Assembly: GCF_017833525.1 (NCBI RefSeq)
Contig: NZ_JAFICD010000003.1
Coordinates: 620,001 to 684,000, forward strand
Direction of reading: 5' to 3'
DNA: 64,000 nucleotides
Source: Duganella sp. 1411
Lineage (GTDB): Bacteria; Pseudomonadota; Gammaproteobacteria; Burkholderiales; Burkholderiaceae_D
A program made the translations under genes and the position numbers. Of this stretch, positions 51,244 to 59,388 are shown one piece after another. Every line of letters starts with the position of its first letter. Position 1 is the first letter of the stretch. The notes beneath the pieces are model-generated. The model did no database searches, was not told the origin of the DNA, and saw nothing but the letters and a program-made list of their open reading frames with translations.

Positions 51244-53445
51244 TCAGAAGCGGTACTTCAGCGTCACCGACGCCGTGCGCGGCGCGGCGTAGGTGATGGC
51301 GCCGTACGCGGCGAACATGCCGAAGTGTTTCTTGTCGAGCGCGTTGTTGACGTTCACTTGCACCGACAGTTGCTTGGTGATGTCGTAGCGCGCCATCAGG
51401 TTGACCAGGCTGAACGCATCCTGTTCGATCAGCCCGTTGGTGCCGGCCGGCGCGCTCGGATCGACCGTGTAGGTGCGGCCTTCCCAGTTGACGCCGCCGC
51501 CGACCGTCAGGCCGCTCAGCTGGCCCGGCACCTTGTAGGTGGTGTAGACGCGGAACAATTTGCGCGGATAGATGCTGTTGATGTCGGCGCCGGCGGCGTC
51601 CTCCGCCTTGAACTGCGTGTAGCCGACGGTGGCGTTCCAGCCGCGCGCCAGTTCGCCCGACGCCTCCAGCTCGAAGCCGGTGCTGGTGGCGCCCTCGGCG
51701 CCAACGTAGTACGCCTCCGGCGCGCTCTGCCCCGGTCGGATGACCAGGCCGGCTTCCTGCGCCAGATTGTCCTGCTTGATGCGGAACACGGCCAGCGAGG
51801 TGTTCAGGCGGCCGCCGAAATGCTCGCCCTTGACGCCGGCCTCGTAGCTCTTGCCGACCACCGGATCGAGCGTGCCGCCGGCGAAGTCCTTCTGGCTTTG
51901 CGGCTGGAAGATGTCGGTGTAGCTGGCGTAGGCCGAGTAGGTGTCGTTGAGGTCGTAGACCAAGCCGGCGTACGGCGTCACTTCCTTGTCGTACTTCATC
52001 GTGTACGGCGCGGCGTAGCTGAGGGTGACGTCCTTCTGGTAGTTGGTCAGGCGCGCGCCCAGGATCAGCTTGAGCGGCTCGGCCAGCGAGAAGCGCGCCA
52101 CGCCGTACAGGCCCTCCTGCTTGGTGACGCCGCCCTCGTAGAAGGTTTGCGGGCCCCAGGCCGGGGTCGGGTAGGCGGCCGCGTTCCAGTTGTTGAAATC
52201 GCCCACGTCCGACGACTGTCCGCCGAAATCGGCGGCGCGGCTGTTGGCGTTGAACTTCTGCTTCGAATACATGTAGCCGAAGGCCGCCTCGTGCTTGCGG
52301 CCGCCCAGCTCGAACGGACCGCTGGCATGCAGGCCGGCGTCGTCCTGCTTGGTGTGGGTGACGTAGGAGCCGGAGAACGCGAACATGCCCAGGCCGGTCA
52401 CGCGCTCGGGCACGCCCGACAGGTACAGCAGGTGGGAGTCGCTCTTGCGGTCGCCGTGGCTGTAGGTGGCGCGCACCTTCCAGCCGTTGTCGAAGCTGTG
52501 CTCCAGGTTGACGAAGCCGTTGTTGTACGAGGTCGGCCAGCCGGCCCATTCGGCGGCCGAGGTCTTCGAAACGGCCCAGTTGGTGTGCGAGCCGTCGGTG
52601 TACCAGTAGGGCAAGCCGCCCCACATCGGGCCCTTCGCGTCGGTCTCCTGGCGGCTGAAGCCGGCCGACAACAAGGTCTTCGGCGTCAGGTCCGCCTCGA
52701 CGGTGCCGTAGATGGTCTTTTTCTTGTCGCTGGCGTAATCGATCCAGCTGTCCGCCTCCTGGTACTCGCCGACCACGCGCGCGCGCACGTTGCCGGCCTG
52801 GGTCAGCGGGGTCGACACGTCGACCAGCGCGCGGCGCTCGTTGTAGCGGCCGATGCCGATCTCGGCCGAGCCGGTCAGCTCCTTGCTGCTGGCGCGCTTG
52901 CGCACCAGGTTGATGGCGGCCGACGGGTTGCCGGCGCCGGTCATCAGGCCGGTCGCGCCGCGCACCACTTCGACGCGGTCGTAGATCGCCAGGCTGCCGG
53001 CCACTTCGCCGGAGCTCCACGGCTGCTCCCAGGTGGTCGGGATGCCGTCGATTTGCAGGTTGGTGATGTCGAAGCCGCGCGCGGTGAAGCCGGCGCGGTT
53101 GGTTTCGTACTGGTTGACCGAGACGCCGGTGACGTTGTTGATGACATCGGTGATCGACACCAGGCCCTGGTCCTCGATGCGCTGCTGGGTGACCACCGAA
53201 ACCGACTGCGGCGTGTCGCGCAGGGACATGCTCAGTGGCAAAGCGGTCTTGGCGCGGCCGGTGGTGTAGGAGCCGGTGCCTTCGGTGGTGTCGCCCATCT
53301 TGTCGGCGGTGACCTCGACCTGCGGCAGGACGGCGGCGTTCTGGTCCGCGATCTGCGCCTGGGCGAGCAGGGGTAGCGCCACTCCCACGCAGAGGGCGAG
53401 TTGATTGAGTTTGAGCCGCTGAGGGGCGCGTGGGTGCGTATTCAT
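51244..53445 (-). CDS. TonB-dependent siderophore receptor
   Basis: A 733-residue outer-membrane receptor: signal peptide to about residue 30, plug domain (SMSLRDTPQSVSVVTQQRIEDQ, GFTARGFDITNLQIDG, RVEVVRGATGLMTGAGNPSA), then a 22-stranded barrel with C-terminal Phe (SVTLKYRF). The plug sequence is of the FhuE/FpvA/FoxA ferric-siderophore group. No STN signalling domain precedes the plug, so it does not signal to an ECF sigma factor. A Fur box lies 74 bp upstream. The downstream PepSY gene probably completes the uptake system. Confidence 0.92.
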   Translation of the reverse strand: MNTHPRAPQRLKLNQLALCVGVALPLLAQAQIADQNAAVLPQVEVTADKMGDTTEGTGSYTTGRAKTALPLSMSLRDTPQSVSVVTQQRIEDQGLVSITDVINNVTGVSVNQYETNRAGFTARGFDITNLQIDGIPTTWEQPWSSGEVAGSLAIYDRVEVVRGATGLMTGAGNPSAAINLVRKRASSKELTGSAEIGIGRYNERRALVDVSTPLTQAGNVRARVVGEYQEADSWIDYASDKKKTIYGTVEADLTPKTLLSAGFSRQETDAKGPMWGGLPYWYTDGSHTNWAVSKTSAAEWAGWPTSYNNGFVNLEHSFDNGWKVRATYSHGDRKSDSHLLYLSGVPERVTGLGMFAFSGSYVTHTKQDDAGLHASGPFELGGRKHEAAFGYMYSKQKFNANSRAADFGGQSSDVGDFNNWNAAAYPTPAWGPQTFYEGGVTKQEGLYGVARFSLAEPLKLILGARLTNYQKDVTLSYAAPYTMKYDKEVTPYAGLVYDLNDTYSAYASYTDIFQPQSQKDFAGGTLDPVVGKSYEAGVKGEHFGGRLNTSLAVFRIKQDNLAQEAGLVIRPGQSAPEAYYVGAEGATSTGFELEASGELARGWNATVGYTQFKAEDAAGADINSIYPRKLFRVYTTYKVPGQLSGLTVGGGVNWEGRTYTVDPSAPAGTNGLIEQDAFSLVNLMARYDITKQLSVQVNVNNALDKKHFGMFAAYGAITYAAPRTASVTLKYRF

Positions 53446-53500
53446 TGATTCCTGTCGTAAGCCGAAAACGTGGGGAGGTTGGGGATTGTGATTACTGGTA

Positions 53501-53537
53501 TTTCAAATTTGAAAAACGAATGATAACGATTCTCATT
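53501..53537 (-). promoter_or_regulatory. Fur box and adjacent palindrome upstream of the TonB receptor
   Basis: AATGATAACGATTCTCATT (53519-53537) matches the 19-bp Fur consensus closely, as three NATAAT-like hexamers. TTTCAAATTTGAAA (53501-53514) is a perfect 14-bp palindrome 4 bp away that overlaps the likely promoter. Iron repression of the receptor and PepSY genes follows by inference. Confidence 0.8.
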
Positions 53538-53588
53538 CAAAAGTCAATGGAAATCGGCGGGGAGGGCGGCGGCAGGCGGGGCGGGGGT

Positions 53589-53735
53589 GGGGGTCAAGTC
53601 TAACATTCATACACGTCCTGATCAGCAAAGTGCCGGGAAGTCGCGAAATGGGGGAGTTTGCCGAGCCTACTGCTGGGATCGTGTCTGAATGTTAGACTTG
53701 ACCCCCGCCGTTGAATGTTAGACTTCAACCCCGCC
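53589..53735. repeat. Inverted-repeat element family 2, copy 2 (118 bp) plus a half-copy
   Basis: The left arm (53589-53615) and right arm (53680-53706) match in 26 of 27 positions; both contain the GGGGTCAAGTCTAACAT sequence of copy 1. A third, single arm (GAATGTTAGACTTCAACCCC, 53713-53732) follows. The centres of copies 1 and 2 are unrelated. Confidence 0.85.
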
Positions 53736-53744
53736 GTTAAGCCA

Positions 53745-54872
53745 TTACGTCACCAGATCGACGCTGGCCTGCTTGGTGCGTAAATGGATGGCGTTGCGGT
53801 GCCGCGCGCGCAGCCGCGGGTCGGTAATCAAGCGCCCCAGCGTCTCGCCGACCACCATGACCACGCCCAGCAGCGGCAGCACCAGCATCAGCCCGGCCAC
53901 GCCGGCCACATAGCCGCCGATGAAGATCATCAGCACCGTGATCAGCGGGTGGATGTGCAGGCTGCGCCCCAACGTCAGCGGCATGAAGACGAAGTCGTCC
54001 AGCAGGCGTACCAAAATAAACACGCCGATCGCCAGATAGGCCACCGACGGATTGCCCGGCGCGTCGGTCGAGGCCACCATCACCACCATCACGCAGCCGA
54101 GGATGGAGCCGACGTACGGCACCCACGCCAGCACCGCCGCGATCAGCCCCAGCACCAGCGGCGACGACACGCCGATCGTCCACAGCCCCAGCGCCAGCAC
54201 CGCCGTGTCGATCAAGGTCAGCCTGACCAGGCCCTGGAAGTAGCGGTGCGCGGTCTGGTCGACCTCGTGCAACAGGCACAGCGTCTTTTCAAAGAAGGCA
54301 TTCGGTACCGCGCGCGCCAGGAACTTCTTGAAGCGCAGGCCGTCGCGCAGGAAGAAGAAGGTCAGGAACGGCGCCAGCAGCAGCGACGGTAGCCATGCCG
54401 CCACCGATACCAGGATCTCGGTCAGGTGCTTTTGCACGAAGGTGCCGGTGAACGAGTTGACCCGGCTGTTGACGGTGCGCGCCAGCTTGACCTGTTTGAG
54501 GATGGGGAATTCGCGCTCGAGCGACAGCATCGTCTGGCGCACGAACTCGAGCCCGCCGGTGATGTATTTGCCCAGCATGTCCTGCCACGGGTCGGACGGG
54601 CCGGAATCCCACAGCACGGCGATGAAGATGGCGGCCAGCAGCAACAGCAGGAACACGCCGCCGACCGTCATGATGGCGGCGTTGACGCTCACGCCCAGAC
54701 GGACCAGGCGCTGCATCGGCGGTTGCAGGATGTAGTACAGCACGATGCCGAACAGGAAGGGGATCGCCAGGAACAGCATCTGCTGCAACAGGAACAGCAG
54801 CGCGCAGGTGGCGGCGATGATGCCGCACCAGACGACCGGCCCGGCCCGCTGTTGGGTGGGGATGAACGTCAT
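53745..54872 (-). CDS. AI-2E family transporter-like membrane protein
   Basis: A 375-residue protein of the AI-2E/PerM family: about eight membrane helices. An early pair runs through MLFLAIPFLFGIVLYYILQP, and the later conserved part is LGLIAAVLAWVPYVGSILGC, VRLLDDFVFMPLTLGRSLHIHP and IFIGGYVAGVAGLMLVLPLLG. Members include TqsA and sodium/proton antiporters, so the substrate is open. ATG 54872 overlaps the stop of the cyclic-nucleotide-binding gene in an ATGA, so the two are coupled. Confidence 0.9.
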   Translation of the reverse strand: MTFIPTQQRAGPVVWCGIIAATCALLFLLQQMLFLAIPFLFGIVLYYILQPPMQRLVRLGVSVNAAIMTVGGVFLLLLLAAIFIAVLWDSGPSDPWQDMLGKYITGGLEFVRQTMLSLEREFPILKQVKLARTVNSRVNSFTGTFVQKHLTEILVSVAAWLPSLLLAPFLTFFFLRDGLRFKKFLARAVPNAFFEKTLCLLHEVDQTAHRYFQGLVRLTLIDTAVLALGLWTIGVSSPLVLGLIAAVLAWVPYVGSILGCVMVVMVASTDAPGNPSVAYLAIGVFILVRLLDDFVFMPLTLGRSLHIHPLITVLMIFIGGYVAGVAGLMLVLPLLGVVMVVGETLGRLITDPRLRARHRNAIHLRTKQASVDLVT

Positions 54873-55348
54873 AAGGCCTCGACGTGCGGCACGCCGGCCA
54901 TCCACTCGCGCAGCCGCAGGCCGATGTGGCGCGCCAGGGCCAGCGCGATCTTGTAGCCGATGACGGCGTCCGTTTCCATCAGCCCCATGAAGTCGGCGCG
55001 GAAGAACACCGCCACTTCGCAGTTCTCCAGCGCGCGGGTCTGGGCGTTGCGCGGCGAGCTGTCCAGCAGCGCCATGTCGCCGAAGAAGGAGCCGGCCGAC
55101 AGTTCGGCCACCACCTCGCGGCCGGCGCCGACCTCGCGGCTGACCAGCACCCGGCCCGACATCACCAGATACAGCGCCTGGCCTTCCTCGCCCTCGTCGA
55201 AGATGATCTCGTCGGCCAGGTAGCGGCGCTCGTGCATCAGGCCGTCGACGATCTTCAGCTCGAGCGGCGTCAGCGTGGCGAATAGCGCCGAATCCTTCAA
55301 ACGCAACAAGCGCGGCGACAACGTGGGGGACCTGAAAAAGCCGAACAT
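54869..55348 (-). CDS. Cyclic-nucleotide-binding domain protein
   Basis: A 159-residue protein that is essentially one cNMP-binding (CAP-type) domain without an HTH: FATLTPLELKIVDGLMHERRY, EEGQALYLVMSGRVLVSRE, and the phosphate-binding cassette GSFFGDMALLDSSPRNAQTRALENCEV, where the usual Glu is Asp. GGAG lies about 10 nt before the ATG at 55348. Translationally coupled to the AI-2E-type transporter, it may gate or regulate that protein. Confidence 0.87.
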   Translation of the reverse strand: MFGFFRSPTLSPRLLRLKDSALFATLTPLELKIVDGLMHERRYLADEIIFDEGEEGQALYLVMSGRVLVSREVGAGREVVAELSAGSFFGDMALLDSSPRNAQTRALENCEVAVFFRADFMGLMETDAVIGYKIALALARHIGLRLREWMAGVPHVEAL

Positions 55349-55479
55349 CGGGCAAAAACTCCAAAGTGGGGTGGGGGCGCGCATCGTTGTGGGCGACGCG
55401 CCGCGGGCGAACTGATATTGTCGCCGGTTTTACCCCGATTATTCCTTCCGCTGTGGAAATTTTTGTAAATTAAACACAT

Positions 55480-56109
55480 TCATAGCGGCGGCGACAACAC
55501 AACGGTGTGCGCCAGCGGCAGCATCGGGTCCAGATGGCTGGTCAGCACGATGCACTGGCGCGCCAGCCGCGCCGGCGCCGACAGTTGCTGGCGCAGGTAG
55601 GCGACGGCGTCGACGTCGAGACCATTGAACGGCTCGTCGATCAGCAGCAGGCGCACCGGCAGCGCCAGCGCCAGCGACAGCTGCATCTTCTTGTGCTGGC
55701 CCAGCGACAAGGTCGTCACCGGCTGGTCCAAGGTCGGCAACAGGTGGAAGGCGCGCAGCTCGGCGTCGAGCAGGGCGGCGTCGGTGGCCGGGTACAGCGC
55801 CAGGTGCAGGTCGAGGATCTCGCGCACGGTCAGCCATGGCAGTGGCGGCGTGTCGCCGCCGCAGTAGTGGCATCGCAGCCGGTAGGCCAGCGGCTGCGCG
55901 TGGATCTCGAGTTCGTCCAGCCGGAGGGTGCCGCCGTGCGGTGTCAGCGCGCCGCCGGCCAGCTTCAGCAGCGTGGTCTTGCCGGCGCCGTTCTCGCCGC
56001 GCAGCCAGGTGATGCCGGCGCCCAGTCGCAGCGAAAACTGGCGCAACAGCGGATGGCTGGCGTATTCAAACGTCAGGCGGTCGATCTGCAGCACGGGGTT
56101 CAGTTCCAT
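55480..56109 (-). CDS. ABC transporter ATP-binding protein
   Basis: A 209-residue ABC ATPase: Walker A RGENGAGKTTLLKLAGG, Q-loop region CHYCGGDTPPLPWLTV, signature TTLSLGQHKKMQLSLALAL (LSLGQ instead of LSGGQ), Walker B VRLLLIDEPFNGLD and a His switch VLTSHLD. The ATG at 56109 overlaps the permease gene by 10 bp. Short length and simple layout recall CcmA-like exporters; the substrate is unknown. Confidence 0.9.
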   Translation of the reverse strand: MELNPVLQIDRLTFEYASHPLLRQFSLRLGAGITWLRGENGAGKTTLLKLAGGALTPHGGTLRLDELEIHAQPLAYRLRCHYCGGDTPPLPWLTVREILDLHLALYPATDAALLDAELRAFHLLPTLDQPVTTLSLGQHKKMQLSLALALPVRLLLIDEPFNGLDVDAVAYLRQQLSAPARLARQCIVLTSHLDPMLPLAHTVVLSPPL

Positions 56110-57203
56110 AGTTCGCTTCCAATGGCGGTCAGGACAAGGATGGCGCCGATCACCAGCGCCACGCGGCCGCGCGCGCTCAGGCCGCGCAGCGCGACGACGG
56201 CGATCTGCGCGATGGCGGCGGCGCCCAGCCAGACGATGGCGACGGTGCCGCTGTAGCCGCCGGCGGCGCGGCCCAAGGTCAGCGCGGCGAACCAGGCCAG
56301 CACGCCAGCGCCCGGCACCAGCGACAGCAGCATGGCCGCGCGGAACAGGCGCTCGGCCGCGAACGGCCAGGCCAGGGCGACCGGGCGCAGCCGCGCGATC
56401 TGCTCGGCCACGGCCTTGTCGCCACGGTCGGTCAGCAGCATCAGCATCAGCGCCGCGCAGGCGCCCCACACGGCCGGCGGCACCAGCGGCGGATGCCACA
56501 TCCAGACGCCGACGCTGAGGGCTGCGCCCAGCAACAGCAAGGTCTGCTGGATGCCGACGACATCGTCGGCGCGCCAGAACGGCAGCCAGAACAGCTGACG
56601 CCAAAGATACAGCGCCTTCAACGCGCGCGGTGCGCCGGGCGCATAGCTGGTGGGCGCGGGACGGGCGCGGCCGGGCTTGCGCGCGGCGGGCATGCGCGCG
56701 CGGTGCGCGAGGATCAAGGTCGACAGCAGCCACGCCAGCAGCAGCGTCAGCACCGTCAGCGCCAGCGCCTGGCGCGCGACCGGTCGCAACCAGTCGGGCC
56801 ATTGATAAAACCAGATCGCCGTGGAAACCGCGAACGCCGCGGCCACCGGGCCAACGATGAAACCGGCCACCATGGCGTCGGCGCCCCATCGCAGCCTTGG
56901 ACCGATCGGCAGCGGCCGGCTCCACAGCGTCACCTCGGCCGGATGCAGATGCTTGCGCAGCAGCCAGACCGGGATGGTGGCCACCAGCACCTGCGCGGCG
57001 GCCAGGCCCAGCGCTTGCGGCCACGGCAGCGTGGCGGCGAACAATCCCGGCAGCGCGATGCAGGCCAGCAGCCCGACCACCACCGGGGCGAAGCCGAGCA
57101 AAATGATTTCCAGTGAGCTGGACAGGCTGGGGATGATGCGCAGCAGCGCGTGCCGCGCCATGCGGGCGCGAAAGCGCAGATAGGGATGGAGATGGTTATG
57201 CAT
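56100..57203 (-). CDS. ABC transporter membrane protein
   Basis: A 367-residue inner-membrane protein with about ten hydrophobic segments (for example LEIILLGFAPVVVGLLACIAL and ALALTVLTLLLAWLLSTLIL) and an Arg/Pro-rich cytoplasmic loop in the middle. No family is recognised from sequence. The 10-bp overlap with the following ATPase gene shows it is the partner permease. It begins upstream of the tRNA terminator on the same strand. Confidence 0.75.
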   Translation of the reverse strand: MHNHLHPYLRFRARMARHALLRIIPSLSSSLEIILLGFAPVVVGLLACIALPGLFAATLPWPQALGLAAAQVLVATIPVWLLRKHLHPAEVTLWSRPLPIGPRLRWGADAMVAGFIVGPVAAAFAVSTAIWFYQWPDWLRPVARQALALTVLTLLLAWLLSTLILAHRARMPAARKPGRARPAPTSYAPGAPRALKALYLWRQLFWLPFWRADDVVGIQQTLLLLGAALSVGVWMWHPPLVPPAVWGACAALMLMLLTDRGDKAVAEQIARLRPVALAWPFAAERLFRAAMLLSLVPGAGVLAWFAALTLGRAAGGYSGTVAIVWLGAAAIAQIAVVALRGLSARGRVALVIGAILVLTAIGSELWN

Positions 57204-57244
57204 CGCGCGCCATCATACTCAATATTTCTGAAGCGGAAATGAAT

Positions 57245-57270
57245 AAGGGCCCGATCAAGATCGGGCCCTT
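57245..57270 (-). terminator. Terminator of the tRNA-Val/tRNA-Asp unit
   Basis: AAGGGCCCGAT (57245-57255) and ATCGGGCCCTT (57260-57270) form an 11-bp perfect stem with a 4-nt loop. On the minus strand a weak TTATTCATTT tract follows. It lies 10 bp after the tRNA-Asp CCA. Confidence 0.85.
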
Positions 57271-57279
57271 AAGGAATGT

Positions 57280-57356
57280 TGGCGGAGTGGACGGGACTCG
57301 AACCCGCGACCCCCGGCGTGACAGGCCGGTATTCTAACCAACTGAACTACCACTCC
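57280..57356 (-). tRNA. tRNA-Asp (anticodon GTC)
   Basis: The minus strand folds as a cloverleaf: acceptor GGAGTGG/CCACTCC, D-arm GTTCAGTTGGTTAGAAT, anticodon loop with GTC flanked by CT and AC, T-arm GGGTTCGAGTCCC, discriminator G and encoded CCA (57280-57282). Confidence 0.97.
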
Positions 57357-57378
57357 TAATTCGTTTTATCGTTTTCTC

Positions 57379-57454
57379 TGGTGGGTGCTGAGAGGGTCGA
57401 ACTCCCGACCTACGCCTTGTAAGGGCGCCGCTCTACCAACTGAGCTAAGCACCC
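57379..57454 (-). tRNA. tRNA-Val (anticodon TAC)
   Basis: The minus strand folds with acceptor GGGTGCT/AGCACCC, D-arm GCTCAGTTGGTAGAGC, anticodon loop CTTACAA (TAC), T-arm GGGAGTTCGAACCCTC, discriminator A and encoded CCA (57379-57381). It precedes tRNA-Asp by 22 bp in transcription order. Confidence 0.97.
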
Positions 57455-57507
57455 AGAAAACTTATCAGTCGTTGTTTTTAACTGCGACAACTGCTGAACG
57501 AGGCCGT

Positions 57508-57537
57508 ATTCTACAAGCTGGTTTATCGGTTCCGCAA
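57508..57537 (-). promoter_or_regulatory. Promoter of the tRNA unit
   Basis: On the minus strand TTGCGG (57532-57537) and TAGAAT (57508-57513) are 18 bp apart and lie about 55 bp before tRNA-Val. Position and the GC-rich start region fit a stable-RNA promoter. Confidence 0.6.
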
Positions 57538-57626
57538 GGGCTTTTGTAAATAATTTAGAGAAATTGCTCGCAAGCCGGTTTCGGCGGTGGCAAGATGGCC
57601 GCGCGACTAACAATCAAAGAGACGCC

Positions 57627-58901
57627 ATGCGCCCCGCCAGCAACGATCCCCTCGACCGCCTGTACCGCCGCGTCAGCTGGCGGCTGATGCCTTTCCTGTT
57701 CCTGTGCTACGTGGCCGCCTACCTGGACCGCGTCAACGTGGGCTTCGCCAAGTTGCAGATGCTGGCCGACCTGCGCTTCAGCGACACCGTGTACGGCATC
57801 GGCGCCGGCATCTTCTTCGTCGGCTACTTCCTGTTCGAGGTGCCGTCCAACCTGCTGATGACGCGCACCGGCGCGCGCATCTGGATCGCCCGCATCATGA
57901 TCAGTTGGGGCGTGATCTCGTCGGCGATGATGTTCACCAACAGCGTCGCCAGTTTCTACGTGCTGCGGTTTTTGCTCGGCGCGGCCGAGGCGGGCTTCTT
58001 CCCCGGCATCATCCTGTACCTGACGTACTGGTATCCGGCGCACCGGCGCGCGCGCATGGTGGCGCTGTTCATGAGCGGCGTGGCGGTGGCCGGCGTGGTC
58101 GGCGGGCCGCTGTCGGGCTGGATCATGAAAACCTTCGCGGGCCAACACGGCCTGAGCGGATGGCAATGGCTGTTCCTGCTGGAGGGCGTGCCGTCGATGC
58201 TGATCGGCGTGTGGACGCTGTTCTACCTGGACGACGGCATCCGCTCGGCCAGGTGGCTCGGCGAGGACGACAAGCGACAGCTGGAGCAAGCCATCGCCGA
58301 GGATGGCAAACAGCAACGGCACATGCCGCTGGCGCAGGTGTTCAGCAACGGCAAGGTGTGGTTGCTGGCGCTGGTCTACTTCCTGTTCGTGATGGGTTTG
58401 TACGGCGTCAGTTTCTGGCTGCCGCAGCTGGTCAAGAACAGCGGCGTCGACGACGTCCTGACGATCGGCCTGCTGACGGCGATCCCGTATGTGGTCGCGG
58501 CGGTGGTGATGGTGCTGGCGGCGCGCCACTCGGACCGCAGCGGCGAGCGGCGCTGGCACGCGGCCGCCGCCGCGCTGGCCGGCGCGCTCGGCCTGATCGT
58601 CGCCACCGTCTACAGCGACAACACCGTCATCGCGATGGCGGCGCTGAGCGTGGCGACGGCCGGTATCCTGAGCACCTTCCCGATCTTCTGGAGCCTGCCG
58701 ACGGCCATGCTGGGCGGCGCGGCGGCGGCGGCCGGCATCGCGCTGATCAATTCGGTTGGCAACCTGGCCGGCTTTGTCAGTCCGTACCTGGTCGGCGCCA
58801 TCAAGGACGCCACCCACAGCACGGCCAACGGCATCTATCTGCTGGCGGCCAGCCTGGTGGCCGGCGCGGTGCTGGTGGTGGCGGCCGTGCGCCGGAGTTG
58901 A
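57627..58901 (+). CDS. MFS transporter, ACS family
   Basis: A 424-residue inner-membrane transporter with 12 helices and ACS family features: PFLFLCYVAAYLDRVNVGFAK, DTVYGIGAGIFFVGYFLFEVPSNLL, RFLLGAAEAGFFPGIILYLTYWYP and the mid-loop before LLALVYFLFVMGLYGVSFWLPQ. Relatives carry organic acids such as tartrate, 4-hydroxyphenylacetate or phthalate; nothing nearby fixes the substrate. The ATG at 57627 is preferred to a TTG-type start 21 codons upstream. Confidence 0.9.
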   Translation: MRPASNDPLDRLYRRVSWRLMPFLFLCYVAAYLDRVNVGFAKLQMLADLRFSDTVYGIGAGIFFVGYFLFEVPSNLLMTRTGARIWIARIMISWGVISSAMMFTNSVASFYVLRFLLGAAEAGFFPGIILYLTYWYPAHRRARMVALFMSGVAVAGVVGGPLSGWIMKTFAGQHGLSGWQWLFLLEGVPSMLIGVWTLFYLDDGIRSARWLGEDDKRQLEQAIAEDGKQQRHMPLAQVFSNGKVWLLALVYFLFVMGLYGVSFWLPQLVKNSGVDDVLTIGLLTAIPYVVAAVVMVLAARHSDRSGERRWHAAAAALAGALGLIVATVYSDNTVIAMAALSVATAGILSTFPIFWSLPTAMLGGAAAAAGIALINSVGNLAGFVSPYLVGAIKDATHSTANGIYLLAASLVAGAVLVVAAVRRS

Positions 58902-58918
58902 TTACCTGGGAGGTAATC
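58900..58918. promoter_or_regulatory. Palindromic operator candidate before the SnoaL/XRE pair
   Basis: GATTACCT (58900-58907) and AGGTAATC (58911-58918) are exact inverted partners separated by GGG. The site touches the MFS stop codon and lies 67 bp before the SnoaL-like gene; the downstream XRE regulator is the obvious candidate binder. Confidence 0.55.
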
Positions 58919-58985
58919 GCCGCGCCATGCCGATCTCCGGAGAATGGGTTCTGTCGATTCGACACAACCAACTAAGGAGATCGTC

Positions 58986-59357
58986 ATGACCCATACCACC
59001 ACCCCCGCACACATCGCCACCCAATACCTGGCCGTCTGGAACGAGCGCGACGCCGCCGCCCGCCGCGCGCTGGTGGCGCGCGCCTTCAGCGTCGACGCCA
59101 GCTATGTCGATCCGATGATGCGCGGCGCCGGCCACGACGGCATCGACGCCATGATCGCCGGCGCCCAGGGCCAGTTCCCCGGCTACCGTTTCGAACTGGA
59201 CGGCGCGCCCGACGGCCACAACGACGTGGTACGCTTTTCGTGGACCCTGGGCCTGCCCGGCGCCGCCCCGGTGGCGCACGGCACCGACGTGGCCCGCGTG
59301 GCCGACGACGGCCGTCTGGCCAGCGTGACGGGCTTCCTCAACGCGGTGCCGGCCTGA
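58986..59357 (+). CDS. SnoaL-like (NTF2 fold) protein
   Basis: A 123-residue NTF2-like protein: IATQYLAVWNERDAAARRALV, then DASYVDPMMRGAGHDGIDAMI, QFPGYRFELDGAPDGHNDVVRFSW and a C-terminal strand ARVADDGRLASVTGFL. Family members are polyketide cyclases, isomerases or simple ligand binders. AAGGAG lies 6 nt before the ATG. It is paired with the XRE regulator 31 bp downstream, an association often seen for this SnoaL group. Confidence 0.87.
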   Translation: MTHTTTPAHIATQYLAVWNERDAAARRALVARAFSVDASYVDPMMRGAGHDGIDAMIAGAQGQFPGYRFELDGAPDGHNDVVRFSWTLGLPGAAPVAHGTDVARVADDGRLASVTGFLNAVPA

Positions 59358-59388
59358 AGCGCATATATCACCCATCGATGGAGACGCC

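Noticed and set aside
49738..53735. A complete insertion sequence or composite transposon around the iron genes.
   Set aside because: The inverted-repeat elements are under 120 bp, contain no transposase frame, and I could not find target-site duplications.
57240..57460. An integrated element using the tRNA genes as attachment site.
   Set aside because: No integrase, no repeated tRNA 3' end elsewhere in the window, and normal flanking genes.
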